Assembly (NCBI GenBank): GCA_963844115.1
Contig: CAWJNN010000087.1
Coordinates: 1-64,000 of the forward strand
Length of the DNA: 64,000 nucleotides
Reading direction: 5' to 3'
Source: CS4-C045 sp963844115
Lineage (GTDB): Bacteria; Planctomycetota; Planctomycetia; Pirellulales; UBA7805
Shown here: one piece after another, positions 38,040 to 52,011 of the stretch
Layout: every line of letters starts with the position of its first letter
How positions within the stretch are numbered: position 1 is the stretch's first letter
Made by a program: the position numbers and the translations under genes
The notes under the pieces: model-generated
What the model saw: the letters and a program-made list of their open reading frames with translations, nothing else
What the model was told of the DNA's origin: nothing
Databases searched by the model: none

Positions 38040-38702
38040 ATGGCACCGTGCAAATTCCGGAAGTTCGCACCACAGTCCATTGAGCGGCGAGTGTCGATCG
38101 TTGCGCTGATCGTCCTGACGACGGCGTTTACCGGTTGTCAGCAGCAGGCTGATGTCGCCAAGCGTGAGGATGTCGTCGATACGACGACAGCTGTCAATGC
38201 GGAAGATTCCAAGACCGAAGAAAGGCCTGGCACGATGAGAGAATCCGACAAAAGCGAACCAGGGAAGAGCGAACCAGGGAAAAACCAGCTAGCGAAAGTT
38301 GTAAAGACCGACGAAGAATGGCGACAAATCTTAACGGCTGAACAGTTCAAAATCACTCGTCGCAAGGGGACGGAACGAGCGGGGAGCGGCGAGTACGCTG
38401 TTCACAAGAATGAGGGAACGTACAACTGCGTATGCTGTGGACTGGAACTATTTGCGTCACAGCATAAGTTTGACTCGGGCACGGGTTGGCCCAGTTTCGA
38501 CAGGCCGGTGCGTAAGGAACATGTCGCGGAAGAAGAAGATCGCAGTTTGTTTCGGACTCGAGTGGAAGTGCTTTGTAACCGCTGCGATGCTCACCTGGGG
38601 CATGTCTTTAATGACGGTCCTACCGAAACGACGGGAATGCGATATTGCATTAATTCGGCTGCATTAAAGTTCGACGAGGCCGACGAAACCGAAGAGGAAT
38701 GA
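38040..38702 (+). CDS. msrB: peptide methionine-R-sulfoxide reductase MsrB, lipoprotein form
   Basis: A 220-residue repair enzyme that reduces methionine-R-sulfoxide in proteins. The N-terminus carries a lipoprotein signal (SIVALIVLTTAFTGC), so it works outside the cytoplasm. After a Glu/Lys-rich linker with a GKSEPGK repeat (residues 68-80) comes the MsrB domain: zinc pairs CVCC and CNRC, FDSGTGWPSF, and the catalytic Cys in MRYCINSAALKF. ACAGGAG lies nine bases before the ATG at 38040; a TTG three bases earlier is less likely. Monocistronic; the long gap after it holds a small-transcript-like locus. Confidence 0.95.
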   Translation: MAPCKFRKFAPQSIERRVSIVALIVLTTAFTGCQQQADVAKREDVVDTTTAVNAEDSKTEERPGTMRESDKSEPGKSEPGKNQLAKVVKTDEEWRQILTAEQFKITRRKGTERAGSGEYAVHKNEGTYNCVCCGLELFASQHKFDSGTGWPSFDRPVRKEHVAEEEDRSLFRTRVEVLCNRCDAHLGHVFNDGPTETTGMRYCINSAALKFDEADETEEE

Positions 38703-38999
38703 CTAGCGTCGACGGTAACTGCTCACGGGAGACGTTGTCGACGCGACTCCTTGTTTGCGGGCTTCTGTCAATTCAATGCGGCATGTAAAATGCTTTTTGA
38801 CAACAGGTTACAGCGACGATCGGGTTCTGCTCCAAGCTGCTCAAAAAGTTAACTGGTATTCCGTTGGAGTCGGACTTGCACGCCGGGCCGATTTATTCAT
38901 GATAGAACCGAAGTAGTTCGTGCTTTACGCAGCACGATAGACTAACGGCCCGTTTTCGGGGGTGCTGGTAACCTGTCCGGACGGGAAAGTCTGTTAGGG

Positions 39000-39060
39000 A
39001 AAGGAGGTGGTCCATTGTTATATGATTCTACAAACCAGCGAGGTGGCTGTGGCTAGGTAG
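39000..39060 (+). other. extended Shine-Dalgarno with tiny open frames (leader peptide or sRNA locus)
   Basis: AAAGGAGGTGGTCC at 39000-39013 is one base from the full complement of the 16S rRNA 3' end. Two tiny frames follow: TTG at 39015 (13 codons, stop at 39054-39056, peptide beginning LYDSTNQRGGC) with the better spacing, and ATG at 39022 (12 codons, MILQTSEVAVAR, stop at 39058-39060). A strong terminator lies about 70 bp on, so the locus looks like a complete short transcription unit. The region before it (38703-38999) contains a TTGACA near 38796 but no clear -10 box and no gene. Confidence 0.4.
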
Positions 39061-39127
39061 CCGGCGGGCTGCCGGCCTGGCAGCCACCACTTCGTACGGA
39101 TCACCCAATTCGATCCGACAACGAGCG

Positions 39128-39164
39128 GGCTCGATCTCCAAAAGGAGATCGAGCCTCGTTTTTT
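39128..39164 (+). terminator. strong intrinsic terminator (plus strand)
   Basis: A perfect 12-bp stem, GGCTCGATCTCC paired with GGAGATCGAGCC around an AAAA loop, is followed by TCG and six T. It ends the short transcript-like locus at 39000-39060. The opposite strand lacks a T-run, so it acts for plus-strand RNA only, while the acpP gene arrives convergently at 39339. Confidence 0.85.
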
Positions 39165-39338
39165 GCGCCGATGGCGTTCTTGATTTTCCAAGACCTTGAT
39201 TTCCAAAACGCTGTGTCGGGGCGTGCCTGGATTCGTCTTCTGATAACGTGCCGTGTCATCGGCGGGCTCGCCTTCAGCGCAGATTTCTCAATCCGCTGTG
39301 CCCGCCGGTCGCAGGTTTCAGGCTGAGGAGACGTTCGG

Positions 39339-39638
39339 TCAACGTGGAAGCTGGCTGCCGCTGCGGTGGATTGACGGCAGGAGGCAAGCCAGATCGCGTA
39401 CGGTTTTCATCCGGCTCGCCGCGTCGTCCGGAACCGAGATTTCGAATCGCTCCTCCAAGGCCATGGCCAGCTCGACGATATCCAAAGAATCTGCCCCGAG
39501 GTCCTCCGTGAAGGAAGTCTCGGGATTTAGTCGCTCGCGAGGCACTTCAAATACGCTGGAAACGACTGAATACAGGTCGGATAAATCAAGTTCCGACTCG
39601 GTCGTGGGAACGCCGGGTTTTAGTTGTCGGACAGACAT
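39339..39638 (-). CDS. acyl carrier protein
   Basis: A 99-residue acyl carrier protein with the phosphopantetheine serine in GADSLDIVELAMALEERF, the standard helix-II motif. It starts at 39638 (MSVRQLKPGV), where AGGAG stands six bases upstream. The N-terminal ~20 and C-terminal ~15 residues are extra to the usual ~78-residue fatty-acid ACP, so this may be a specialised carrier rather than the main AcpP. It lies downstream of fusA on the same strand, separated by a 14-bp repeat array that sits in its 5' untranslated region. Confidence 0.88.
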   Translation of the reverse strand: MSVRQLKPGVPTTESELDLSDLYSVVSSVFEVPRERLNPETSFTEDLGADSLDIVELAMALEERFEISVPDDAASRMKTVRDLACLLPSIHRSGSQLPR

Positions 39639-39677
39639 CTCTTGCTCCTGGATGAACGGGGTAGCCATGCAAGGCCG

Positions 39678-39765
39678 TTTCCTGCACCAAATTTCCTGCA
39701 CTAAATTTCCTGCACTAAATTTCCTGCACTAAGTGTTTCCTGCACTAAGTGTTTCCTGCACTACA
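39678..39765 (-). repeat. 14/16-bp tandem repeat between fusA and the ACP gene
   Basis: On the plus strand TTTCCTGCACTAAA is repeated four times (one copy has a C/T change), then TTTCCTGCACTAAGTG twice. In the direction of transcription the array lies between the fusA stop and the ACP gene. Confidence 0.9.
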
Positions 39766-39846
39766 CCATGAGTTGCCACAGCGACCACTTTCGTCACATC
39801 TTTTTGAGGTTTTTTAGCTGCCTGGCCGATCTCCGATAAGCCCCGG

Positions 39847-41916
39847 CTACACGAAACCCTCGAGCACATCGGGCGGGGCAGGGCCGTAGGCAGCGGGCTC
39901 CATTGAACACGTTGCGCGACCCTTGCTAAGACTCCGTAGCTCGCCTTCAAAAGCGAAGAGTTGAGCCAGAGGTGCTTCGGCATCGATGACAGTGGCCCGA
40001 CCGCGAGGATTGGTTCCATGAATGACTGCTCGTTTCTGCTGCAATATGCTGATGATGTCCCCCAGGTTCTCTTCCGGCGTCGTGATTTGTAACCGCATGA
40101 TCGGTTCCATTAAGACGACACCCGACTTCTCCAGCCCGCGATCAAATGCGTCGTTGGCCGCGATGCGGAACGCGACCTCGTTCGATTCGCTTTCGTGTGC
40201 TTCACCGCCGACCAAGGTGATTCGGACCTTTGTCAGCGGAAACCCGTAAAACCCGCCGCCGCTGCTGCGTGCTTTCAATTCCTCCAACGCGGCTTGAATA
40301 AACTCACCGGGCAACGCAACGTCAGGTCCCAACACTACCTGGCTGGGGCCATCCGCCGCAGGCTCCATATGGATCGTCAACTTGGCAAACGTATTCGCTC
40401 CCCCAAGTTGTCGATGACATTCGCCGGTGACATCGATCGGCTTTTCGATTGTTTCCCGATAGCTCACGCGAGGTTTGTGAACCTTCACGTCGAGTTTGAA
40501 TTGGCGCAATAACTTATGTTTAATTACCTCCAGATGTAGTTCGCCCATACCGCTGATCAGCGTCTGGCCGGTTTCCTCGTTCTCGATGGCCATAAAGGTC
40601 GGGTCCTGGCGCTTCATCAGTTCCAGCGTATCTGCCAGCTTCTTGCGTTCGGTCGAGCTTTCCGGTTCGATCGCCATCGAGATCACCGTTTCCGGAAAAT
40701 CAATTGTTTCCAGCACGATGGGATGTTGCGCGGCACAAATAGTATCGCCCGTAATGGAATGCCTTAGACCGATCACGCCGACAATATCACCAGCCTCGAC
40801 CGCTTGTATCTGGTGCCCTTTCCCGCCGGGTTTGACTTGCCACAATTGGGCAACATTATCCTTTTTATCCTTGCCAGGGTTGTAAACGCGAGTATTGGCC
40901 GCGAGTGCTCCGGAGTAGACCCGGACGTATGCCAGGTCACCGGTCTTTTCCGCTTCGATTTTAAACACCAACCCACAAAATGGTTCATCCGTCGTTGCCT
41001 TGCGTTTTTCCGTCTTGTCTTTTTGCTGTGGATTAATACCTTCGACCGGCGGTACGTCAGCGGGGCTTGGTAAGTAGGCGGCGACTGCATCAAGAACAGG
41101 TTGTACGCCGATGAAGTCGAGCGCCGAACCGCACAGCACCGGCCGAATCATCTGGTGCAAAGTTGCCTCGCGGATGACACGCCGCAACAGTTCTTCAGGA
41201 ACGGAGTCTTCGCCCAGAGCCAGTAGCATCAGTTCGTCGCTAAAGTCGTACAGTTGCTCCAGCATCTGGTTACGCCACTGCTGAGCATACTCAGCCAGCT
41301 CGTCGGGGATCTCGTGGACCACGATGTCGGCGCCTTGATTCGCTTCGGTGAAGGTCAGCATTTTCATCGTGATCAGATCGATCACGCCGCGAAACGCGTC
41401 TGTGACGTGTGGCGGTCCACAACCGACGGGAATGCTGAGCGCGACCGGGTTGGTGTCCAATCGCTTGCGCATCTCCGCTAAAGTGCGCTCGAAGTCCGCG
41501 CCTTCGCGGTCCATTTTGTTAATAAAAGCGATCCGCGGCACACGGTATTTGTCGGCCTGCCGCCAGACCGTTTCGCTCTGCGCCTCGACACCCTCGCGGG
41601 CACTGAAGACGACGACACCCCCGTCGAGGACCCGTAAGCTGCGTTCGACTTCCGCTGTGAAGTCCACGTGACCCGGCGTATCGATCAGGTTGATCGTGAC
41701 GTCCTTCCACTGGAACGTGATGCAGGCTGCGTAAATTGTGATACCACGCTGTTGTTCCTCATCGTCGACATCCGTTTTCGTCGTCCCTTTATCGACATCA
41801 CCCATTCGGTGCGTCGCACCAGCATAGAACAGCATCCGCTCGGTCAAAGTCGTTTTGCCGGCGTCGATATGGGCAATGACGCCAATATTACGCAATTGTT
41901 GGAGGTCGCGGGGCAT
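39847..41916 (-). CDS. fusA: elongation factor G (possibly spd/EF-G2-like)
   Basis: A 689-residue translational GTPase. G1 AHIDAGKTT, switch I QQRGITI, G3 DTPGHVDF, G4 NKMDREG; domains IV and V follow (KVRITLVGGEAHES-type ribosome-contact region). It catalyses translocation and, with RRF, ribosome recycling. The stretch GDVDKGTTKTDVDDEEQQRG and TFQWKDVTINLIDTPG looks more like the spdEFG/mitochondrial EF-G2 type than classical EF-G, so its exact role could be specialised. It is third after rpsL and rpsG, the normal str order, but tuf is not behind it. Confidence 0.92.
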   Translation of the reverse strand: MPRDLQQLRNIGVIAHIDAGKTTLTERMLFYAGATHRMGDVDKGTTKTDVDDEEQQRGITIYAACITFQWKDVTINLIDTPGHVDFTAEVERSLRVLDGGVVVFSAREGVEAQSETVWRQADKYRVPRIAFINKMDREGADFERTLAEMRKRLDTNPVALSIPVGCGPPHVTDAFRGVIDLITMKMLTFTEANQGADIVVHEIPDELAEYAQQWRNQMLEQLYDFSDELMLLALGEDSVPEELLRRVIREATLHQMIRPVLCGSALDFIGVQPVLDAVAAYLPSPADVPPVEGINPQQKDKTEKRKATTDEPFCGLVFKIEAEKTGDLAYVRVYSGALAANTRVYNPGKDKKDNVAQLWQVKPGGKGHQIQAVEAGDIVGVIGLRHSITGDTICAAQHPIVLETIDFPETVISMAIEPESSTERKKLADTLELMKRQDPTFMAIENEETGQTLISGMGELHLEVIKHKLLRQFKLDVKVHKPRVSYRETIEKPIDVTGECHRQLGGANTFAKLTIHMEPAADGPSQVVLGPDVALPGEFIQAALEELKARSSGGGFYGFPLTKVRITLVGGEAHESESNEVAFRIAANDAFDRGLEKSGVVLMEPIMRLQITTPEENLGDIISILQQKRAVIHGTNPRGRATVIDAEAPLAQLFAFEGELRSLSKGRATCSMEPAAYGPAPPDVLEGFV

Positions 41917-42013
41917 TTCTGATTGCGGATTTTGGATTGCGGATTGTGAGTAGTTTGCGCATAGGAACGCCGCGCTTGAGATGACTCAATCGCGGCGGGG
42001 GTAGGTTCGGTTT

Positions 42014-42484
42014 TTACCAGGCGAAATGGGCGAACGCTTTATTGGCGTCGGCCATACGATGCACATTATCGCGCCGTGTCATCGCGGTACCTTCACGGTT
42101 GTAAGCTGCGAGTAGCTCGTGCGCGAGCTTTTCGTCAGTCGGACGGCCTTTCTTGTCGCGAACAGCGGTTAATATCCAGCGAATCGCCAAGGACTGCTGA
42201 CGCGCTCGATTAACCTGCATCGGTACCTGATACGATGCACCACCGACTCGTTTGCTACGCACCTCGATTTCAGGTTTGACGTTATCGACCGCCTGCGTAA
42301 ATACGTCGATCGGTTCGGCATCCTTGACCTTTTGTCCAATCCGTTCTAACGCCTTGTAGAAAACCTGCTGCGCGGTGCTCTTCTTGCCGTCCCACATCAA
42401 AACGTTAATAAACTTGCTGGCGAGAAGTGAACCAAAAATCGGATCTCCGACAAGCATCTTTCGGCTGGCAGTAATTCGTCCCAT
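42014..42484 (-). CDS. rpsG: 30S ribosomal protein S7
   Basis: A 156-residue protein of normal length that nucleates 30S head assembly on 16S rRNA. Typical segments: LLASKFINVLMWDGKKSTAQ, VKPEIEVRSKRVGGASYQVP, and the C-terminal TAMTRRDNVHRMADANKAFA. It lies between rpsL (57 bp) and fusA (97 bp). The fusA-rpsG gap holds a short GATTGCGGATT duplication at 41929-41949. As a primary rRNA binder it usually represses this operon by binding its own mRNA. Confidence 0.97.
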   Translation of the reverse strand: MGRITASRKMLVGDPIFGSLLASKFINVLMWDGKKSTAQQVFYKALERIGQKVKDAEPIDVFTQAVDNVKPEIEVRSKRVGGASYQVPMQVNRARQQSLAIRWILTAVRDKKGRPTDEKLAHELLAAYNREGTAMTRRDNVHRMADANKAFAHFAW

Positions 42485-42541
42485 GGAACCTGCTTGTTGT
42501 CTTGTGTGTAGGGAATTAGTTTCGCGCTGAAAACGCGCCGG

Positions 42542-42910
42542 TTACGACTTCTTTGCCCCGTAGCGGCTACGGGACTGTTTTCGTCCGTCGACCCCTAGTG
42601 TGTCCAAGGCCCCACGAATCACTTGATATCTCACACCGGGTAAGTCTCGAACGCGGCCACCGCGAACCAGCACAATCGAGTGCTCCTGCAAATTGTGCCC
42701 TTCGCCGGGGATGTAAACCGTGACTTCCTTACCGTTCGACAACCGCACACGAGCTATCTTCCGCAATGCCGAATTCGGTTTCTTCGGCGTCATCGTCTTA
42801 ACTTGCAGGCACACGCCGCGACGCTGGGGACAGCCGTTCAAAATGGGCGCTTTGCTGGCCTTTTTCGGCCGCCGCCTTTTGCGGCGGACCAATTGGTTAA
42901 TCGTCGGCAT
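42542..42910 (-). CDS. rpsL: 30S ribosomal protein S12
   Basis: A 122-residue decoding-centre protein. The motif TMTPKKPNSALRKIARV and GGRVRDLPGVRYQVIRG are intact, including the lysines where streptomycin resistance arises elsewhere, so a sensitive type is expected. CPQRRGVC in the N-terminal part is normal for the family. It comes about 108 bp after rpoC, consistent with read-through from the rpoBC operon. Confidence 0.97.
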   Translation of the reverse strand: MPTINQLVRRKRRRPKKASKAPILNGCPQRRGVCLQVKTMTPKKPNSALRKIARVRLSNGKEVTVYIPGEGHNLQEHSIVLVRGGRVRDLPGVRYQVIRGALDTLGVDGRKQSRSRYGAKKS

Positions 42911-43018
42911 GGGCTAAATGTCGCTCTTGTGTTTTCTGTAAGGTGGCAAATTGGTCACCGGAGGCAAACCCAACAAGGTATCCGAATAACAGGTTATGTC
43001 AATGGCGGTCGATGCATT

Positions 43019-47449
<4,431 letters not shown>

Positions 47450-47539
47450 CTGCTAGCTCCTTTAACTTTCCCAATGGGAATTTGGTTTGCTTGGTTTGTG
47501 TAGTCGTGTTCGTCTGTCGTCGAAGTCGCGGGTGAAAAA

Positions 47540-50500
47540 CTACATTCTTCGTTTTTCCAATTGCATATTCAGACCAAGCCCGCGGATTTCGTTGGTCAGA
47601 ACATCGAAACTCGCAGGCGTTCCGGCCTCCAAGGTATTTTCGCCCTTCACCATCGACTCGTAGATCTTCGTGCGACCTTCGACATCGTCGCTCTTGACCG
47701 TCAATAATTCCTGAAGAATGTAGGCGGCTCCATAAGCCTCCAGCGCCCAGACTTCCATTTCTCCGAAGCGTTGGCCACCGAAGCGGGCCTTCCCACCCAG
47801 TGGTTGTTGAGTGATCAACGAGTACGGCCCGGTGCTACGAGCGTGAACTTTGTCGTCGACCAGGTGGTGCAGCTTCAGCATGTAGATGTAACCAACCGTC
47901 GTTAGTTGCTCAAAAGCCTCACCGCTTCGCCCGTCATATAACTGCGTCTTACCGGACGTCGGCAGGCCGGCTTCTTCGAGGCACCCTCGAATAATCTCTT
48001 CCGTCGCGCCATCGAACACCGGAGTAATAGCCTGGAACCCCAACAGAGCGCCGGCCCAGCCCAAGTGCGTTTCGAGAATCTGGCCGACGTTCATACGACT
48101 CGGAACGCCGAGCGGATTCAGCATGATCTGCAGCGGGGTACCATCGGCGAGAAACGGCATGTCTTCCTGCGGAAGGATCTTCGCGATCACGCCTTTGTTA
48201 CCATGACGACCAGCCATCTTGTCGCCCGTGGCAATAACGCGCTTCGTGGCGATGTAAACCTTAACCATCTGCAGCACGCCACTGCGAAGTTCGTCACCAC
48301 GTTTCATCGAGTTCAGTCGACGTTCCTTGGCATCGATCGCTTCGTCAATGCCCGGCCAATGCGTCGCATAAATCTGCTCGACACTTTCCAAACGCTGCGA
48401 GCTGCGTACATTGAGCCAATCCAGCTTGAACCGTGGGGCAATTTCAGCGATGAATTTCGGATCTTGGTCCCGCGTTAACGGTGTCCCATCTTCGTCGGCC
48501 AGCGTGCGACCGAGGGCACCCTCTAGCTCAGCGACCATATTGGTGAACGCATCAGCAATTCGAGCGTTCCCTTCGGTCTCCGCGTCCTTCAGTTCCTTTT
48601 CGAATGCCTTACGTTCGTCCTCACCAAGGCTCATCCGCCGTGAGAACCTCTGAGTGTCGATGACGATGCCTTCCACACCGGAAGGTACATCCAGCGAATC
48701 GTTCTTCACGTCCTCGCCAGCCCGCCCAAAGATCGCGTGCAAAAGTTTTTCTTCCGGCGTCAGTTCGGTCTTCGACTTCGGCGAGACTTTTCCGACAAGA
48801 ACCTCGCCAGGCCGCACGTAGGTACCGATCCGCACGATTCCGTTTTCGTCCAGGTTCCGGAGAGCCTTCTCGCTAACGTTGGGAATATCACGAGTAAACT
48901 CTTCGCGGCCCAGTTTGGTCTCGCGGATCTCGATATCGAATTCCTCGATGTGTATCGAAGTGTAGGCGTCGTCCTTGACCAGTTCTTCGCTAATAATGAT
49001 CGCGTCTTCGAAGTTGTACCCTTCGTACGACATAAAGCCGACCAGCACGTTTCGCCCCAAGGCCAGTTCGCCTTTATAGGTGGCAGCACCGTCCGCGATC
49101 ACCTCGTCTTTCTCGATCGCTTGACCGATCGCGACAATCGGCTTCTGATTCTGACAGGTCCGTTCATTCAGGCCGACGAACTTTCGAACCGGATAGTTGT
49201 CACTGCCAATTTCGATCCGATCGGCGTCAACATACGTGACGGTTCCAGCGCGACGGGCGCGAATCACCATACTGGAGTTGGTGGCGACGGCGGTTTCCAA
49301 GCCCGTTGCGACGATCGGCGGTTCCGTCACTAAAAGGGGCACCGCTTGTCGCTGCATATTAGATCCCATCAAGGCACGGTTTGCGTCGTCGTGTTCCAGG
49401 AAAGGAATGAGTCCGGCCGAGACACCGACCATCTGGCTGGGCGCGACATCGATGTACTCAACCCTTTCAATCGGAATCAGCTCGAAGTCTCCGTGAATTC
49501 GGGCAACGATGTTATCGCCTTGCAGTTTTCCGTCCACGATTTCCGCGTCGGCCGGTGCCACGTAGGCGTCCGCTTCCTGGTCGGCTCGAAGCCGAACGAC
49601 GTCTTCCGCCAGGTGACCTTTGCTGACCTTTCGGTATGGCGTCACCAGAAATCCGAACTCGTCGACCTCCGAATACATTGCAAGTGACGAGATCAGGCCG
49701 ATGTTCGTTCCTTCCGGTGTCTCGATCGGGCAGATACGACCGTAGTGCGAAATGTGCACGTCACGAACCTCAAAGCCGGCTCGTTTTCGATTCAAACCAC
49801 CCGGTCCCAATGCCGACAATCGACGTTCGTGTGTCAACATCGACAAGGGATTCGTCTGATCGACAACCTGCGACAGCTCGCCGCGTCCAAAGAAGTACTC
49901 GATAGCCGCCGAGATGCTTTTCGGATTGATCAAACTGCGGGGTGTAATATCTTCCGCATCTTTGAGGCTCATCCGCTCCTGCACCGTTCGGCGCAATTTC
50001 AAAAAGCCTTTCCGCAGTTCGTCACACGCCAATTCATCAATCGTGCGCAAACGACGGTTGCCAAGGTGGTCAATATCGTCGACCTCGACCGCCGAATCGC
50101 CAGAAACGAGCCGAATAAGATACTTGATAGAGGCCAGTAGATCGTCCGGCCGAAGCGTCATCTCTTCCTCGGAGACCTTCAGCTGCAGTTTACGGTTGAT
50201 GCGAAAACGACCGACGTTGCCGAGTCGATAACGATTCGTGTCGAAGAACTTTTCCGCAAACAGCACACGGGCTTTTTCCAACTGCGGCGGGTTGCCGGGA
50301 CGCAAACGCTGGTAGATCCTGAGCAACGCCTCTTCGTGACTCGACGTGTTGTCTTCCATCAGGCTGTTGAAGATCAGCGGCGAGCGAGGTTCGGGCATGA
50401 CCTGGACGGACGTAAGCCCGGACGAGCAGATCGTTTCTGCGGTCTCCTTGGTGATTTTATGACCGGATTCGACGATCACTTCACCTGCTCGAGCGCTCTT

Positions 50501-51250
50501 GGCGGGAAAGACAATATCGTCGACGGCGATTTTGCTTTCGATCTTACTGACGCTGCGACCATCAACCAACTTCTCAGTGGTCGTCTTGTAGAAGTGTCGA
50601 ATGATGTCGCGATTGAGGCTGAACTTGGGATCCATCGCCCGCAACAGCGTCATCGCCGAGAATTTACCGCTCTGATCGATCCGGACGGTTAGCGAGTCTT
50701 TCTTGCTGACGTTGATCTCGATCCAGCTACCTCGCTCGGGAATGATCCGGCAACTGTGCAGAGACCGTTCGGCAGAATCGGCATCGCGAACAAAGTCGAC
50801 GCCTGGTGAGCGATGAAGTTGACTGACAACGACGCGTTCGGCGCCGTTGATAATGAACTCGCCGCCGCCCAGCATGATCGGCATGTCGCCCAGATAGACT
50901 TCCTCTTCGATCGGCTGCTCTTTGGTCAGACGTAGCCAGACGCGGAAGGGTCGTCCGTAGGTCAATCGCAATTGTCGGCATTCATCCGGTTCGTAGCGAG
51001 GCTTGCCCAATTCGTAACGCAGATACTCCAGACGCAGGGTCTTGTCGTAGCTTTCAACCGGAAAGATCTCCCGAAGAACCGATTCCAGGCCGTGATCTTT
51101 ACGCTTGTCCGGGGGAATGCCGTACTGCAGGAACTTCTCATAACTTCCCGTTTGGATGTCGGTCAGATTTTGGATTTTGTACTCATCCCGGCGTGTGCCA
51201 AATCGGCGCACTTGGGTTGGCCTGAGCGTGCGTTGTGACGAGACCGCCAT
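47540..51250 (-). CDS. rpoB: RNA polymerase beta subunit
   Basis: A 1,236-residue subunit, complete from the N-terminal protrusion to the C-terminal clamp segment. The rifampicin pocket reads VVDQTNPLSMLTHERRLSA; the common resistance positions (Asp516, His526 and Ser531 in E. coli numbers) carry the sensitive residues. GDKMAGRHGNKGVIAKILP and the C-terminal GGQRFGEMEVWALEAYGAAY are intact. It lies 261 bp after rplL; that gap shows no gene. Confidence 0.98.
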   Translation of the reverse strand: MAVSSQRTLRPTQVRRFGTRRDEYKIQNLTDIQTGSYEKFLQYGIPPDKRKDHGLESVLREIFPVESYDKTLRLEYLRYELGKPRYEPDECRQLRLTYGRPFRVWLRLTKEQPIEEEVYLGDMPIMLGGGEFIINGAERVVVSQLHRSPGVDFVRDADSAERSLHSCRIIPERGSWIEINVSKKDSLTVRIDQSGKFSAMTLLRAMDPKFSLNRDIIRHFYKTTTEKLVDGRSVSKIESKIAVDDIVFPAKSARAGEVIVESGHKITKETAETICSSGLTSVQVMPEPRSPLIFNSLMEDNTSSHEEALLRIYQRLRPGNPPQLEKARVLFAEKFFDTNRYRLGNVGRFRINRKLQLKVSEEEMTLRPDDLLASIKYLIRLVSGDSAVEVDDIDHLGNRRLRTIDELACDELRKGFLKLRRTVQERMSLKDAEDITPRSLINPKSISAAIEYFFGRGELSQVVDQTNPLSMLTHERRLSALGPGGLNRKRAGFEVRDVHISHYGRICPIETPEGTNIGLISSLAMYSEVDEFGFLVTPYRKVSKGHLAEDVVRLRADQEADAYVAPADAEIVDGKLQGDNIVARIHGDFELIPIERVEYIDVAPSQMVGVSAGLIPFLEHDDANRALMGSNMQRQAVPLLVTEPPIVATGLETAVATNSSMVIRARRAGTVTYVDADRIEIGSDNYPVRKFVGLNERTCQNQKPIVAIGQAIEKDEVIADGAATYKGELALGRNVLVGFMSYEGYNFEDAIIISEELVKDDAYTSIHIEEFDIEIRETKLGREEFTRDIPNVSEKALRNLDENGIVRIGTYVRPGEVLVGKVSPKSKTELTPEEKLLHAIFGRAGEDVKNDSLDVPSGVEGIVIDTQRFSRRMSLGEDERKAFEKELKDAETEGNARIADAFTNMVAELEGALGRTLADEDGTPLTRDQDPKFIAEIAPRFKLDWLNVRSSQRLESVEQIYATHWPGIDEAIDAKERRLNSMKRGDELRSGVLQMVKVYIATKRVIATGDKMAGRHGNKGVIAKILPQEDMPFLADGTPLQIMLNPLGVPSRMNVGQILETHLGWAGALLGFQAITPVFDGATEEIIRGCLEEAGLPTSGKTQLYDGRSGEAFEQLTTVGYIYMLKLHHLVDDKVHARSTGPYSLITQQPLGGKARFGGQRFGEMEVWALEAYGAAYILQELLTVKSDDVEGRTKIYESMVKGENTLEAGTPASFDVLTNEIRGLGLNMQLEKRRM

Positions 51251-51511
51251 AAAACTCTACTCCTGGATGTTATGAACTGCGTCGGGCGCATCGGCCGCGG
51301 CGCTGGATCGGGCCGAGGCAGGGGCTGCGGCCGCTCGAACAGGATCGTCTTCGGTCGTGAAAATCCACTCCGATGGCGCACACGCTGGGCCAGCGAACCA
51401 GCAACGCTTCAGCGTCAATGGGTGAGGACGGGTCAAACAAACTCTAACCTGTGCCGGCAGGCGACGCGGGTAGCGCTGACCGGCACGTTGCGGGGTGTCT
51501 TCGCGTAGTTC

Positions 51512-51927
51512 CTACTTGATCGAGACCGTTGCGCCTGCTGCTTCCAGCTTGGCTTTGGCGGCCTCGGCATCTTCCTTGGATACTCCCTCTTTCACCTTGC
51601 TGGGCACGCCCTCAACCGCTTCCTTGGCTTCTTTCAGCCCTAGCCCGGTCAATGCCGGACTTCCTTGATCACACCGATCTTCTTATCGCCGAAGCTTTCC
51701 AGCACGACGTCAAATTCGGTTTGTTCTTCCGCGGCGGCAGCTCCACCGCCTCCGTCCGTCGGTCCGACCATCATCACACCGCCGCCGGCCGCAGCCTCAA
51801 TGCCGTGTTCTTTTTTCAAATAGTCGCTAAGTTCCTTGGCTTCCTTCAAACTAAGCTCGACGATCGTATCGCCCAGTTTTTTGGTCACATCGGAATACTC
51901 AATCGTGGCAGTCGATTCTTCTGACAT
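51512..51927 (-). CDS. rplL: 50S ribosomal protein L7/L12, one frameshift
   Basis: The stalk protein that recruits translational GTPases. The N-terminal dimer helix starts MSEESTATIEYSDVTKKLGD; a Gly/Ala hinge follows (AAAGGGVMMVGP). The C-terminal domain is broken at about 51655-51658: as read, the frame stops after KKIGVIKEVRH. Adding one base gives EVRALTGLGLKEAKEAVEGV and runs to a normal end (GATVSIK, stop at 51512), 138 residues in all. The gene is essential and otherwise perfectly conserved, so a missing base in the assembly is most likely. It follows rplJ by 84 bp. Confidence 0.93.
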
Positions 51928-52011
51928 CGCTCTTTCGCCCTTTCTGGACAACAAGCCGGGCGAGACACAATCGCTCGCCAGACAAAAGTCTAACAATTTG
52001 AACCTAAACGT

